Of a stretch of 64,000 nt of DNA, positions 1 through 10,546 are shown in pieces. The translations under genes were made by a program, and so were the position numbers. Within the stretch, counting starts at the first letter, position 1. Each line of letters begins with the position of its first letter. Location: positions 28,048,442-28,112,441 of the forward strand of contig NC_039367.1 in assembly GCF_003573695.1 (NCBI RefSeq), in the 5' to 3' direction. The notes under the pieces were generated by a model. The model saw nothing but the letters and a program-made list of their open reading frames with translations, was not told where the DNA came from and did no database searches. This stretch comes from Papaver somniferum. Lineage: Eukaryota > Streptophyta > Magnoliopsida > Ranunculales > Papaveraceae.

Positions 1-469
1 CTTCTACGGTTTGCATTAAAGGTGGTAGAGGATCAGCTTCGATTGTTGGCATTTCCAAATTTGGTCTTTCAGTCTGAGTGCCCATCTGCGGTGTTAGAAC
101 TGCCGGCACAGTTTGATTCTGATCGTTTGTTGATGGCATTCCGAAGGTTGGAGGATGCACGTGTTGATGTGTTCTGGATTCAGACACCCTTTCTTTTGGT
201 TGATGGAATTGATTCGTAGCAAAAGTTTTGCTGGTTTCTGCAGCCTTCGGGGCTGCCGCAGCCGTACTGTACTTTGTCGTCGCTGCTCTGAGAGTCGCGG
301 CTGCAACGGAGTTAGCGTTCATAGACGAAGTGATTTCCGCAGTATCCTGCCTCTGACTAGTCATTTTGGCTTTGTCTCCTTTCTGCTTGCTTCGGGTGAT
401 GACCAGGGTTGTCCTTGGTGCTTCCTTTGACGAGGCTTTGGATTTTCCTGCCTCCTGTGTCTTTTCCAT
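1..469 (-). CDS. Gag, N-terminal part, open to window edge
   Basis: The start ATG is at 469-467, read leftwards (MEKTQEAGKSKASSK). The product begins with a Lys/Ser-rich basic stretch, then an Ala-rich stretch, then a Pro/Thr-rich linker, as in the N-terminus of Tat-like Gag proteins. The frame stays open for all 156 codons visible. The homologous gag at 11908 has lost one base near 12215 relative to this copy and is frameshifted there, so this copy shows the ancestral frame. The capsid domain lies outside the window. Gag would form the virus-like particle that packages the element RNA. Confidence 0.75.
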   Translation of the reverse strand, partial: MEKTQEAGKSKASSKEAPRTTLVITRSKQKGDKAKMTSQRQDTAEITSSMNANSVAAATLRAATTKYSTAAAAPKAAETSKTFATNQFHQPKERVSESRTHQHVHPPTFGMPSTNDQNQTVPAVLTPQMGTQTERPNLEMPTIEADPLPPLMQTVE

Positions 470-1010
470 CTTGGGTCCTTTTGTTGCTTTCTTTCTGCAC
501 AAGGGAATTTCAAAAAGCGAAAAACAAAAATGTCCGTGCGGATCGGGTTAGTTTGCGAAATACCCTATTCCAAGATGGGGAGAAAATGCCCGAGGGCCAC
601 AGAGAAAACTTTAGGGAGGCTCATTTGATTAAAACATATGAGTTAAAATACATGGGTTAAGGTCTATTAAAAGTGCGGACTCATTGAAACGCGTGAAGAT
701 CCCTTGGAAGATGCACGTAGATCCTTTGAAAATGTACGAAAAACCCACCGAAGAAACAGGTCCGTACAAGATCTAAAAAATGTAAATCCGTGGATCTAAG
801 CAATAAATCTTTTAACTAGTTTAAACTGCATCGATAGATACTGCTAGAGCTAATGAAGATAATGGGTGTGTTTTTGAAGATAATAAAGTTAACAAAAGAT
901 AAATACTGCTAGAGCTAATGAAGCAGGGAAATCATATGCTAGTTTAAGGTGAAATCACAGGATAAGATAAATCTTTTACCGGGACGAAGTCCCTGTTTCT
1001 AGCGCCAGAT

Positions 1011-1963
1011 TGTGAACACGTAAATCACGAAGGCATCTATATGTTCACAAACAATGTTCGCATTCTATACACATGCTCGCACTGATGAGACGATTGTATT
1101 GATTCCTTGGCTCAAAACCTTCGGGTTTATCATTGCCTCGTCTAATATCATCACCAGAGGCGTTCACATAGAGGAAGATAAAGAAAACGAAGTGTAAAAG
1201 TAATACTCGTGGAGTATGAAATGGATGTAAAGTGTTGAAGTGTAAATAAGACTGGGATTTACGTGGTTCAGCACTAAGGCCTACATCCACGGGGTTGTCG
1301 TTTTCACTATGCATTTGATGATTACAGAGGTAGTCGAATGACTTTGGAGTTTACATAGGTCTGCGAATTTTAAAAGGTAAACTTACACTAACAATTCTTC
1401 TCTCTCGACTTCTCTCTAAACCTCTCTCTCTTTTTCCATCCCCTCTCTCTTGGTGGAGAGGGGGTATTTATAGGGTTAGAGTGTGGGACCCATTTCTGAG
1501 AGCCGTTGGAACCTTATCTTCTTGTGCTTTGTGTCCATCACGCAGAGGTCTTCGTTCATTGCTTGATCACGAAGAGTCATCCTCGTTCGTTCAACGGGTT
1601 GATCGCCACGTACACTGCTCAGAGTGTTTAATGCGGGTAGTTGAGACACATGCTCGTGTCAGACAAGTGTCTTCTGCCCCTGTCACGTCCATGTCAGTCA
1701 ACCTTCTCTTCACCGTTGATCTTGGCTTCTTTTGGGGATGAGATAAAGCAACTCTTCGGGAGTTATTTGGTGCTCCGCAGTACACCGTGCTTTTGGTACA
1801 TCCTTTAACTTCTGCCCTTGAATTTGTTCGGGCGAAGATCCGACGTCGACGGGATGGGCTTCTTGGTTGTGGGCGTGTGTCATCATGTTTTGATGACTTG
1901 GTCCGCATGCTCTCCACGTGTCTTCTCACATACACGTGTTTGATGATGAAATATGTACACACA
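1011..1963 (-). repeat. 5' LTR of Gypsy copy 2
   Basis: The LTR has TG...CA ends on the minus strand, starting at 1963 (TGTGTGTACATATTTC) and ending at 1011 (GTGTTCACA). It is about 953 bp, against 937 and 941 bp for the two LTRs of the complete copy. A TATAAATA box lies at 1465-1472 (read on the minus strand), followed by a CT-rich leader, at the same place as in the other LTRs. It is more diverged from those LTRs than they are from each other, which suggests a separate and probably older insertion. Confidence 0.9.
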
Positions 1964-2535
1964 TTCCTGATCTTTTGTTTCACTCTCTTGATAATTAGCA
2001 TTAGAAGTAACTCAGTTTTAAGGAGATTCTCGTGCAAATACAAATTTTATGTGAAGGTAATTCGGCAAACTGGTACAATTCATGCACATATAGAAACCAC
2101 AGCAGAATCTAATGCTATCATATAAAGGGAAATTTCATGGTTGTGTATCTGAGTTCAATTTCATTAACGCCGAAAATTTAGTTGAACAGTATGTTCAGAC
2201 AGACACTTTGAACATAGTGAAAATGAACAGATGAACCTGTATTTGAAATCACTACCATACCATCCATCCTCTGTCCTAGATTCCCATTTAATTTTTGAGT
2301 TGCTACCAACTCTAACAGCAGGGTATGCCCTCTGTGAATACTAGTTAAAGAAAGACAAAGAAAGAGATGGAAAACCGGCTCTAAATGAATGCAATTACAG
2401 ACAAGACACTGTAAAATATATCCAACCATGATATGTATCAACATGAACACAAAGAGAGACAATGGACATGGCGAAAGCTACACTAGCAAAAGACAGACAA
2501 ACAAAGCACTAAATATAAAAGAATATGAATGATAC
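1964..2535 (-). other. Intron remnant of coiled-coil relic A
   Basis: This is non-coding sequence downstream of the splice donor at 2536/2535. Parts of it (around 2400-2470) match the introns that follow the same donor in the two other family members (about 49700-49800 and 57020-57150). The match stops near the Gypsy LTR boundary at 1963, so the downstream exon of relic A is missing or displaced. Confidence 0.6.
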
Positions 2536-3537
2536 CTGAGGGGGTTACACCATCGACAGTTACTTGCAGTGAAAAAGAAGGTATGCAGCTGGCAGGTGTA
2601 AAAATAAAATTTGGACTAGTTTCAGTTCTTGTCAAGTGCGCCTCATTAGCTGCATAGACCCTGCCATCCATATCCCTGCAAGTTCTTTCACAAGAAACTA
2701 CATTTTGCAAGGCTCTCAATGCTGCATTTTCTTCTTCAACTTTTAATAGCCTTCTCTCCAATTCCCTAAACCTCTCTCTTTCATCAGTTTCCATTTTCTT
2801 AACTACCTCCTCCAAGTGACAGATTCTTTCCCCTGCACTCTTCTCCCTCTGAGACATAACATTTCCTTCTTCTATTAAACCCTTAATTTGCTCCTCCATT
2901 CCAATGCATTTAGTCATATAGTCCTCGCGCTCACGATCAAGACCACCGCTTACTACCCGTAGGTTTTCCAATTCCATTTCCTTGTGTTTGAGCTCTGCAG
3001 ATAAACATTGAAACTTGAAATTATAAGCTTCCAACTCTGCAAGCCTCTCTGACCTCTCTATTAAGAAACCTTGTTATGTGTACACTTCACTTTGAGATCT
3101 TCAATTTCAACAGCAACTCTTTTCTTCCCCAACTTCAAATCCTTGACCTCTCTATTAAGCTGAACACATTCCTTCTCCAAAGCCTTTTCTCTTTCGCTTG
3201 TCTCCTTCTTCTCTAGAATCTTAGCTTTCAACTGATTACACCTCACCTTAACTAAGTCACCCTGGACATCCAATTCCAAAAACTCATTTTTTAAACCTTC
3301 AATCTCGTTTTTCAAACCATCAATTTCCCGGTTGAGTTGAACACAATTTTGACATTTATCCCTTAGCTCTTTTATCAAAACCTCTGTATATCTTTTCCTC
3401 TTGCAGACTTTTACATTGGGATCATCTTTTATTTCCTTCTCAAGCTCATGATTTTGGTGTTCAGTTGCTTTCTTTTCCCTTGTTACCTCGCTACTTCTAC
3501 CATTTTTTGCCTTCGTTTTTTCACTACTTCTACCCAT
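2536..3537 (-). pseudogene. Coiled-coil protein gene relic A
   Basis: The minus-strand reading starts with ATG at 3537 (MGRSSEKTKAKNGRSSEV). It is Lys/Glu-rich with heptad-like spacing throughout, which predicts a long coiled coil and no transmembrane segment. The frame breaks at about 3061-3040 and resumes as a second block (containing CLSAELKHKEMELENL, ICHLEEVVKKMETDE). That block ends at a splice donor (CTCAG|GTATC, exon end 2536). The second block is clearly paralogous to relics B (48422-51439) and C (56396-59094), down to the donor position and the ending TRTETSPNF. I do not recognise the family. The single frame break and the missing last exon suggest a pseudogene, though a short intron at the break cannot be excluded. 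Confidence 0.6.
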
Positions 3538-3762
3538 TGTTGTGTTCCTCAAGGGCATACAAAAGGCAGGGTATAAAAGAAAGAAAACAAGAACTTTGCA
3601 AAAACTAATGGAAGGAAAAAGACTTACTCGGTACTTAAAAGTTGATGAACCCTGAACTGAATATTTCTCATTTGCAAAAGGAGGGAGAGAGTAAGAAGAA
3701 GAGGCATGAAAGACTGAGAAGAGTTGGTTCTTAGTCAAAAAGGAGTCATTTTTATCAGTCAA

Positions 3763-4164
3763 TGACTGCTATATTTGTGAAAGAGATTAATGAAGGAACT
3801 TTAGGTTGGTGGAAACAAAAAATGCCACTCTGGGTGCAAAGCCAAAACTCTTTTACCAAGATGCAGCGATCAAAATCCTTTTCATCTGTGCACAAGCAAA
3901 GTGGTTGGCAGTTGGCACCACATGCAGCCTTAAAGCTAGCTTTTGGAATAATATTTTGGGGATGAGAAATATGAAGATGGGCTCATCAATCCAGCATCCT
4001 CACCTTGTTATGTGTCACTCTTTCAAGTAATTCTTGCTTGGTCTGATGGCCATTAAAATGTTTAAAAAGATACGAAGGAAAAATTGTTGCAGGGAAAGAA
4101 CAAAACAGAAAAACGAGAATCTAGATTGAAGCAGAGCCGTAATACAAAGAGGAGGAGAAGTAAG
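3763..4164. other. No gene recognised
   Basis: About 400 bp between relic A and the LINE fragment. Short open frames exist on the plus strand but have no recognisable motif. The right half may be the 3' end of the LINE on the minus strand, because it contains A-rich stretches on the plus strand, but no clear poly(A) tail is visible. Confidence 0.4.
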
Positions 4165-5425
4165 CCAACTGTTAGAAACCAGATTTAGCCTAAATGTGAG
4201 CAACCTCGTTACCACATTTTCTGATAAGTTTAAGCTCAACTGACTTAAAACTTGCCAGAAAGATTATGAATCTGCGCAGTAAAATCCATTGGGCACTTAA
4301 AGGTTTGACCTGAAATTTATAGGAGAGCTGAACAACATTATCTTGGCAATGCAGCATCAATGATCAGTTGTTTCCAAAGCATTATTGCACAGCCTGCACT
4401 CCAAGTTTATGTCTTTAACAAATCTTCCAATGCCAGTGGCAAGAGCAAGTCCCTCCTGCAACATTCTCCACATAAACATCCGAACCTTAGGATCATTGTC
4501 AGAAACTTTCCACAATTTCTTCTAATGTGTATCTTGGTACACATTGGTGAGCAGATTATGAGTATCTTGCTTGATAATGAGAAGAGGAAGGTTGTTTACT
4601 TCTTTTCATCTTCTGGAAGGATTTTGTAGAAAAGCTGCCATTAGGATGGTGAAGCCACATATTTTTGTCCTTGATCTGGTCTTTAGAGTTTGGGAAGTAG
4701 ATACTCATAATCTGCTCACCAATGTAAAGTGGAACTAGCTTGTTTATAAGCTCTGAGTTCCATTTATTCGAACTTTGCACCATGAGATTGACTCTTGAGA
4801 CATCATTTTCCACTTTACAAATATCTTTGAAGATAAAATGACTTTGTTCACCAGCCAACCAAGGATCATTCATATCTTAATAGGACATCATCACCAACAG
4901 TCCAGCAGCAACCCAACCTCTTATCATGTCATCTCTACAATTGATCATGACAGTCCAAGTAAAGGAGCACCTTGTAAAGTTTTCACAGCTCCAGAAAGAG
5001 CTATCTATTGTATACTTGGCTCTCATTAGTTGGCGCCAGAGTTTGTTGGGATTTTCCATGAAGTTCCATATAATCTTACCTATTCGAGCTCTATTCAACT
5101 CTTGCAAAGATCTGATGCCTAAACCACCAATATCCTTCTCATTATTCAGCTTGTCCCATTTTAAAAATCGTATATTCATATATTTTTGGAATGACCCCAC
5201 CAGAAATTCCTCAAAACTCTGTCAAGCTTATTGATAACCCCTTTAGGAATTAGAGAAGTTGCCACATAATAAGGTGGAATGAGTCCAAGAACATTTTTTT
5301 ATATGAATAGTTTTACCTGCATGATTGCATGAGTTTCTTCTCCACCCTGCCATTGTGCAATGACATAATCATAAGAATTGACTCTATGAGCAGGCTTGAG
5401 AAGCTGAAATCCCAAAGATATAAAG
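4165..5425 (-). mobile_element. LINE (L1-type) relic: RT C-terminus, zf-RVT, RNase H edge
   Basis: The minus strand carries a degenerate ORF2. From 5420 down to 4880 it reads as the C-terminal part of a plant LINE reverse transcriptase (NFWWGHSKKYMN, then KDIGGLGIRSLQELNRARIG, a very typical LINE signature). At about 4560-4340 it reads as the zf-RVT zinc-binding region (PKVRMFMWRMLQEGLALATG, then CRLCNNALETTDH). At about 4230-4165 a short RNase H remnant follows (RKCGNEVAHI). Stops and frame changes separate the blocks, so it is dead. The catalytic palm of the RT is absent. A perfect inverted repeat lies between the first two blocks (separate entry). Confidence 0.8.
4541..4725. repeat. Perfect 27-bp inverted repeat, 131-bp spacer
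   Basis: Bases 4541-4567 (starting ACATTGGTGAGCAGATTATG) are the exact reverse complement of 4699-4725. The repeat sits inside the LINE relic at the junction between its coding blocks, so it probably formed by template switching during insertion or later repair. Confidence 0.85.
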
Positions 5426-5429
5426 GTAA

Positions 5430-5870
5430 ATAGTTAGCTTCTATCAATCACGGCAAACCCAATTATATATTAAGTTACTCAAACACAAACCATCGAACAG
5501 TTTCGTATGAAGAGACCAATTGAAAATAGTACACTTGACAGAAATCATTCATTGAGACAAGTTCCTTCTATGCCCATGGAGCCTCACATTTCTGTCTTTC
5601 CAAATGGTCCGTCAGATTGCAGAAGGTGAGACATCCCAAATTTTGTTCTCCTCGCTTTTCCTCAGCTGTCAGAGAATACCCGAACTGTTTAGAAAGTAGT
5701 TACACAGCTTTAGAGACTATTTGCAGTATAAAAACAAATGACAATATGTTTCAGTTCCAGTACCACAAAATAGGCAAAGACTACTCTTCCCTGCATTATA
5801 ACAACTTTATGTTCTTATTTGATTAGTGTTACAATATCCCTCTTTAGTCTGTAGCTTGATCACAGCATAT
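5430..5870 (-). mobile_element. Second LINE relic: zf-RVT and following region
   Basis: Read on the minus strand, 5800-5720 gives a zf-RVT-like Cys/His block (CLFCGTGTETYCHLFLYC), and 5640-5560 gives the region that normally follows it (RTIWKDRNVRLHGHRRN). Internal stops show it is dead. Because zf-RVT comes again here, upstream of the RT block of the neighbouring relic in the minus direction, this is a separate insertion and not a continuation of 4165-5425. Confidence 0.65.
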
Positions 5871-6796
5871 GAGCAGTTTTAGATCTTTGCGGCTGCAAGT
5901 TTAAGTATCAGTGACTAGTTTGAGCAGTGTCCATCATTCACATGAACTATCTTGTAGTTAAGGATTGGTGAAGGTATGTGAAAATAAATTATATGCCGCA
6001 ACTGGTATCATTTTTTAGGTTCAACCAAATGCAGTTTAAACAGGATGAAAAATAATAGACACATATTTTATTACTTGGTCTAAGACCTTGGAGTTAACAT
6101 ACTTAGTTGAGGTCAGATGTTATCAGGCAAGGTAACTGGCCATTTTGAGCTCAGAAATATGCAATTGATAATGCTGTAAAGCCTTAGGTGACCGCAAATA
6201 CGAACCCGTTTTGCTAGCTCAACATCCTAAAAGGATTAGATCAAAATGTGTTTTCGTAACAAAAATAGCATGCTACTATTGCCAAGCTTTAAATTTCTAG
6301 TGAATTCAATTTTTAACTCATTGGAGTCCAAAGTATGTCATACAGATACTTAAGGTATCTCAAATTAGGAGTAGAGGCGTAAATACCTTCTCAATAGCTT
6401 TCAATCCAAATATGCAAAACAAATTCTCTGGTCTACGAAAACTTTAGCTTTCAATCCAAAGGACCAAAGGTAGTCGAATTTTCAGGCAAGGGGCAGCTTT
6501 AAAGAGCTACCATTGTAGCTGCAACTAGAAGAATCATGTTTTGGATGAGCTTAATTTCATGAATCTATTCATAGTCTAAACTAAATCTCAAATGAACTGA
6601 TGTTTCGGATTAATTCAACTCTTGAATGATTTTGAGTGCTACTCTATCTTTCACGCACCCCCCAGGACTCAAAAACTCAGCATTTGCAAGAATCTCAAAA
6701 CAAAAACGCAAACCCACCATCAAAATTTTAACTTTTTGATCAAAATTGAGAAATAACAAGTAACTACTGAAAAACTTAAATGGGGTCAAAGAGAAG
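5871..6796. other. No gene recognised
   Basis: About 930 bp of AT-rich sequence with no open frame of interest and no recognised repeat end. It may be the 3' flank or an intron of the small minus-strand ORF at 6807-7019. Confidence 0.4.
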
Positions 6797-6806
6797 TTAA
6801 GAACTT

Positions 6807-7019
6807 TTACTTGGCAACCAGTTGTTGTTGAGTGTTGATTCTGATTGAACGAGTGTTGTAAATGGCATCAATGAGTCCATTTCTTCTTCTTCGATGGTAA
6901 GATTTTTCTGAATGAATAATACTGTAATTAGGTCGAGGGTTTTGTAAGAAGTAAGTGAGAATCGCGGCAACGGATATTGCTGCTTCTGCAACAATAATAG
7001 CACCACCTGTGTTTCTCAC
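6807..7019 (-). CDS. Small hypothetical ORF, doubtful
   Basis: The 70-codon minus-strand frame starts MRNTGGAIIVAEAAISVAAI, with one short hydrophobic segment (residues 5-25) and a basic stretch (HRRRRN). An overlapping frame starting MDSLMPFTTLVQSE is equally plausible as a first exon with a GTAAAAGT donor near 6811. The hAT MITE at 7072 sits only about 50 bp upstream of this frame and would lie in its promoter or leader. No family is recognised and either frame could be chance. Confidence 0.25.
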   Translation of the reverse strand: MRNTGGAIIVAEAAISVAAILTYFLQNPRPNYSIIHSEKSYHRRRRNGLIDAIYNTRSIRINTQQQLVAK

Positions 7020-7071
7020 TGCTTTTCTGAAATTGGATGACCTTCAGTTCAGACCCTAATATCGGCCTGAC

Positions 7072-7789
7072 TAGGGCTGCACAAAACCGACTCAACCCAC
7101 CAACCCAACCCAACCCACACCTGTCTGAAATTACCCGCACCCGACCCAACCCAATTAGGAGCGGGTCGATTATGGGTCACAACATCAAAACCCATCATAT
7201 GGTGAGTTGATTGTGGGTGACAACTTCCCTCACCTGACCCAACCCACCCACCCACCTAAATATTTCTAAATTAATGCTAACCCTTAGATTACCTATCCTA
7301 GATGAACCACATCCATTGAAGTGATAATATATAATGCCTAAACCTAATCATCGGTAGCTTCTCTTCACTGAAGAGTCTTCAATCAGTTCCCTTCAACGAC
7401 AGTCTCAGAGGCTCAGTTTATTTTTTCATTTTCTCTTTTCTTTGTAAATCAAATCACAGCATCACCAGCAGCAATCAATCAACACCGTCACCAGTAAACC
7501 AACAACCAAAGATGAGATTAGGAATCATTGTAATTTGTAAATACTAATTAGGGTTTTGTTTCCTAAGATTGATTTTGGATTGGCTTATTTCAATTGGGTT
7601 CTTAATGTAATGTTTATTGTATTTTATGGTGGGTAACCCACCACCCACCCGATTCAACCCACCGTAATGTGGGTCCGGTGAAAATCGACCCATTGTAATG
7701 TTGGGTTGGTTGTGGGTGACAACTTTTGTTACCCACCATCAGTGGGTTGGGTGACGGGTGAGGCCAAACCCGACCCATGTGCAGCCCTA
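7072..7789. mobile_element. Non-autonomous hAT element (MITE) with 8-bp TSD
   Basis: The terminal inverted repeats start TAGGGCTGCACA at 7072 and end TGTGCAGCCCTA at 7789. Both ends are flanked by the 8-bp direct repeat GGCCTGAC (7064-7071 and 7790-7797), the size made by hAT transposases. The interior is rich in CCCACC/GGTGGG words on both arms, giving extended subterminal inverted repeats (for example GTGGGTGACAACTT at both ends), and has no transposase. It depends on an hAT transposase from elsewhere. The clean TSD suggests a fairly recent insertion. Confidence 0.93.
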
Positions 7790-7797
7790 GGCCTGAC

Positions 7798-8091
7798 GGT
7801 GTTTTTGGTCTACTAGGACCTTAGGACTAGGAAGGCTTCAGCTCACCTTTCTAATTTTTTGTTTGGATCCGACTCGAGTCAGCTGCCAGAACTTTTTTCT
7901 TCTTTTATTACTTCATTTTTTTTAATGTCTGACTCGGTCCAAACATGTTTAGATCCCTGCAAACACACATTTATGACTTGCAAAGTAATCCTCGGCACCT
8001 TCTGCAGATTGTTGACATGAGCTAAGTATGCAAGAAAAACTCCAGATTAGAAACCAGTTTCCTTTTCCAAACAGCCTAGAGGAATTAAAGC
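7798..8091. other. Spacer between hAT MITE and B3 pseudogene promoter
   Basis: About 290 bp with no coding frame. It probably contains the upstream promoter of the B3 pseudogene; no specific element is recognised. Confidence 0.4.
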
Positions 8092-8099
8092 TATAAATA
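8092..8099 (+). promoter_or_regulatory. TATA box of the B3 pseudogene
   Basis: TATAAATA lies about 97 bp before the first ATG (8189). A CT-rich leader of the kind seen in plant 5' UTRs follows at 8120-8180. The promoter looks intact although the coding region is broken. Confidence 0.55.
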
Positions 8100-8188
8100 A
8101 ACTCAACCCATTACTACATTCATCACAATCTCCTCTCTTCTATTGTTCTCGGCAAAACCTCCTTCAAACTTTCTCTCTCAATAGCAGC

Positions 8189-8590
8189 ATGGGAAATCAA
8201 GAAACTACTTAAAAAGAGTGATTTTGGTCCTATGTCTAGACTTCTCCTGTCTCATGAAATTGTTGAGAAATACATATTTCAATATTGGCATGAGTTAGAA
8301 TTTAATGGCGAATATGTGGAGGTTTTAGTAAGATAGTTCGATACTGGCACGGTTCATAAACTAGTATTCAGTAAGTGGAGAAGTAATAATTCCTATGTAT
8401 TTCGAAGTGGATGGTACTAAATTTTTCCATGGGTTTAGAAGCTGGCGACGAGATCGGAATGTTTCGGGTCGAAATCCTTTGTTTTCGAACTACTACTCAA
8501 GAAGCATGCTTAAACTATCCTCATTCAATTTGTTTTAGTAAAATTTTCCTTCTTTTTTCAGTTAATGGTGTAATGAAATTTAGTTTAGTT
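8189..8590 (+). pseudogene. B3-domain protein pseudogene
   Basis: After an ATG at 8189 whose frame stops after seven codons, the next frame (from 8208) reads as a plant B3 DNA-binding domain: KKSDFGPMSRLLLSHEIVEK, then a VEVLVR stretch, an in-frame TAG, and TVHKLVFSKWRSNNSYVFRS. After a further frame change it continues NFSMGLEAGDEIGMFRVE, which matches the VGD-W/F end of B3 domains. The order and spacing fit the short single-B3 proteins of plants, nuclear DNA-binding factors. Two or more frame changes and an internal stop make it non-functional. The TATA box and leader remain. Confidence 0.7.
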
Positions 8591-9177
8591 TGAGAACTCA
8601 ATGTTATCCAAAAATCATCATCTTTATTTTCAACAACTGAAATCCGGTCATACTCTAGCCTGCCGTTAATGTTCCAAACTTTAGCAAAATCCGATGTTTA
8701 TCTATTTAGTGATCCATTGAAAAAAACAACCAAATATGATAAACTCATGTGAACCAAAAATGAGGAAAAGAAAATGATGAAGACGAACTCATCCACCACC
8801 ACAAGCAGTCCATCCACCAAAAAAGCACAGCAAATAAGTTTCAAAGTAGACAATTCTAAAAGAAGATGAAAAGATAACCAACCACTGCATATATCCAAGG
8901 AACATAAACAAACTTATAAAACTACTGAGAAAGAAATTCATGGAAGCTCCATAAAACTGAAGCTCATAACTTCCAATGCAAATTCAGATCTAATCCTATT
9001 CAAAATATACCCCTATCAAACTTCCAATCAACTACTTCCTTCATGGGTTCTTATCTTACAACTTGAATTTTAAAAGAAACAACAGCTACCCAAGTTGAAG
9101 CTAAGACACAGGAACACCATACATACATACTTCCTAACTCCTCCTCCTTTGTAGCTCATAAAACCATACTACTGCCT
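8591..9177. other. Intergenic; probable 3' flank of the split host gene
   Basis: No coding signal on either strand. This is the region immediately downstream of the stop codon of the minus-strand host gene at 9178, so its right part should hold that gene's 3' UTR and poly(A) signals. Confidence 0.4.
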
Positions 9178-9575
9178 TCATGGGATTACATCCGATCCCC
9201 AACCATCACTTCCTTTACCGCCATCGCTCGACTCTTCATTGGGATAATCAAGCGAATCGGAATGAACACTTTCAGAAGACGCTCCATCACCAACATGCAG
9301 GTACCTGGGATCATAAGCATCAACTTGTTCCTCAACAAACGAATCATCATCATCATCCCTTGAAGGAGGGCTATAGAGATCCAACTGATCATCAGTAGTA
9401 TGTATGGCCCTTGCTATGACAACACCTTCAGCTGATAAAAGCTCATACATAAGTTTTCCTTCACCAAAATAAAAGAGTGGTAGGGGAGCAGGTAATTGAT
9501 CAAGGCCATCCATGATTCTTGTGAACTTCTTAATTCGAAATTCCCATGTTGTTTCGCTCTCAATCTCATACTCAT
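9178..9575 (-). CDS. Last exon of the split host gene
   Basis: This minus-strand exon starts after an acceptor (GTTGTGTTGCAG|ATGAG, first base 9575) and runs to a stop at 9178. It encodes about 132 residues: a folded-looking first half (EYEIESETTWEFRIKK, then ELLSAEGVVIARAIHTT) and a low-complexity acidic tail (a run of five Asp, several Ser/Asp/Glu clusters). Its phase (1) matches the donor of the preceding exon at 9662, and the 86-bp intron between them has GT-AG ends. I do not recognise the protein. The acidic Ser-rich tail is common in nuclear proteins. Confidence 0.65.
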
Positions 9576-9661
9576 CTGCAACACAACTAACCACCATGAG
9601 TCCAAATAAATTACATATAATTATTTTGAAAAGTACAACACCAGTTTCAGTAGTACTTAAC

Positions 9662-9935
9662 TGGAAATTGGAAAAGCAGTGGACCCAGTATATCCAGAAG
9701 GACCAGAACCAAGCACACGTACAGCAACCTCGCATGAGTGTTCGCCCATGGTGATTTTTGCAAACTCGCATCTCGACTGAGCCTGTTTAAGAAAGTCACG
9801 CAAAGGAAGTACGGAGTCGTGATGCACATATCGTCGAATTCGTTCAGTCTGGTCCGAATAGTCAGTATACGTACAGCCTTCTTTAACCCTGTCAGGCTCC
9901 TTGATGGGGACGGATTCTGGGGGGCCATTTTTCCG
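9662..9935 (-). CDS. Internal exon of the split host gene
   Basis: The minus-strand frame reads KNGPPESVPIKEPDRVKEG, then SDQTERIRRYVHHDSVLPLR, then CEFAKITMGEHSCEVAVRVL, and ends at the donor TTTCCA|GTTAAGTA (exon end 9662). Codon usage and the clean phase-1 junction to 9575 support a real exon. The upstream boundary is uncertain: acceptors near 9958 and near 9925 are both possible and neither gives a clear phase match with the split exon upstream. Confidence 0.6.
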
Positions 9936-10429
9936 CGAGAAAAAAGAACATGACAGACTACTTTAACAATACATGATAGACCATTGAATTAGTCTTAACG
10001 AATAGACAAGTATAGCATCTTGGATTATATCCGGAGAATTACCTGAAATTGTATTAACATATGGGAGGTTTGTCTAGTTTTAAGTAATAAATAGCCATTT
10101 AAAGTAATAAACTGACTGTACCGAGTAACTAAAATATGAGCCAGTTAATATGTTAAGTTAATGAAGAGAAGCACAGCTGTGCCATGAGTGACACAACATA
10201 CTACTACTCTTCTTCTCAGGCCTACTGGATGAATAGTCTGATCTTTCTTTCTAGATATCATGATTGCAAAAGATAGGGAAAAAAAGCAGTGGCAGTAATA
10301 CATGTATAATTGAAATAGACGGTATCAAGATTGGACCACAGTTTGATCACTACAAGAGACTAACCCATTTGCGCAATAATATATGTCGAGTGGCATAGTT
10401 CACGTGGAACCAAATCTCTCTCCTTCCGA
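9936..10429 (-). other. Intron of the split host gene (boundaries approximate)
   Basis: About 400-500 bp of AT-rich non-coding DNA between the left half of the split exon and the next exon. Possible donors on the minus strand lie at about 10431 (AAG|GTCGGA) and about 10370 (TGG|GTTAGT). No other feature is seen. Confidence 0.45.
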
Positions 10430-10546
10430 CCTTCCCTTTCTGCTTTTGATTGTCAGAGATAACTGTCTTCATAGCCTCTGCCAGTCGTCCAGGGTCAAAC
10501 TTAAAGTCGTATCCAGATTTGACCAAGTTGATTTCTCCACACTTAG
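10430..10546 (-). pseudogene. Split coding exon of host gene, downstream half
   Basis: This is the continuation, on the other side of the Gypsy insertion, of the exon at 23972-24219. On the minus strand, once the element and one copy of CTTAG are removed, the codon AAG (Lys) at the TSD runs straight into CGEINLVKSGYDFKFDPGRL with no frame change. The frame stays open to at least 10431 and possibly to 10371, depending on which donor is used. As it stands, the exon is interrupted by 13.4 kb and cannot encode the full protein. Confidence 0.75.
10542..10546. repeat. 5' target-site duplication CTTAG
   Basis: CTTAG directly precedes the 5' LTR and recurs at 23972-23976 directly after the 3' LTR. 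A 5-bp duplication is the normal size for Ty3/Gypsy integrases. Confidence 0.95.

Larger units (their letters stand above)
1..1963 (-). mobile_element. Ty3/Gypsy (Tat-like) element, 5' end only, copy 2
   Basis: This is the 5' end of a second member of the Gypsy family that lies complete at 10547-23971. Reading the minus strand gives LTR (1963 to 1011), a primer-binding site just inside it (GGCGCTAGAAACAGGG at about 991-1006), an untranslated leader, and the start of gag running off the window edge. The whole stretch matches 10547-12330 base for base apart from scattered substitutions and small indels. The element lies next to coiled-coil relic A and appears to have cut off its 3' part. The other LTR and the target-site duplication lie outside the window, so completeness cannot be judged. 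Confidence 0.9.

Noticed and set aside
1045..2125. Several open frames of 60-150 codons within the LTR at 1011-1963, and their equivalents at 10725-11026 and 23209-23510
   Set aside because: They lie inside LTRs, recur in all three LTRs with no conserved protein text, and overlap on both strands; they are open by chance.
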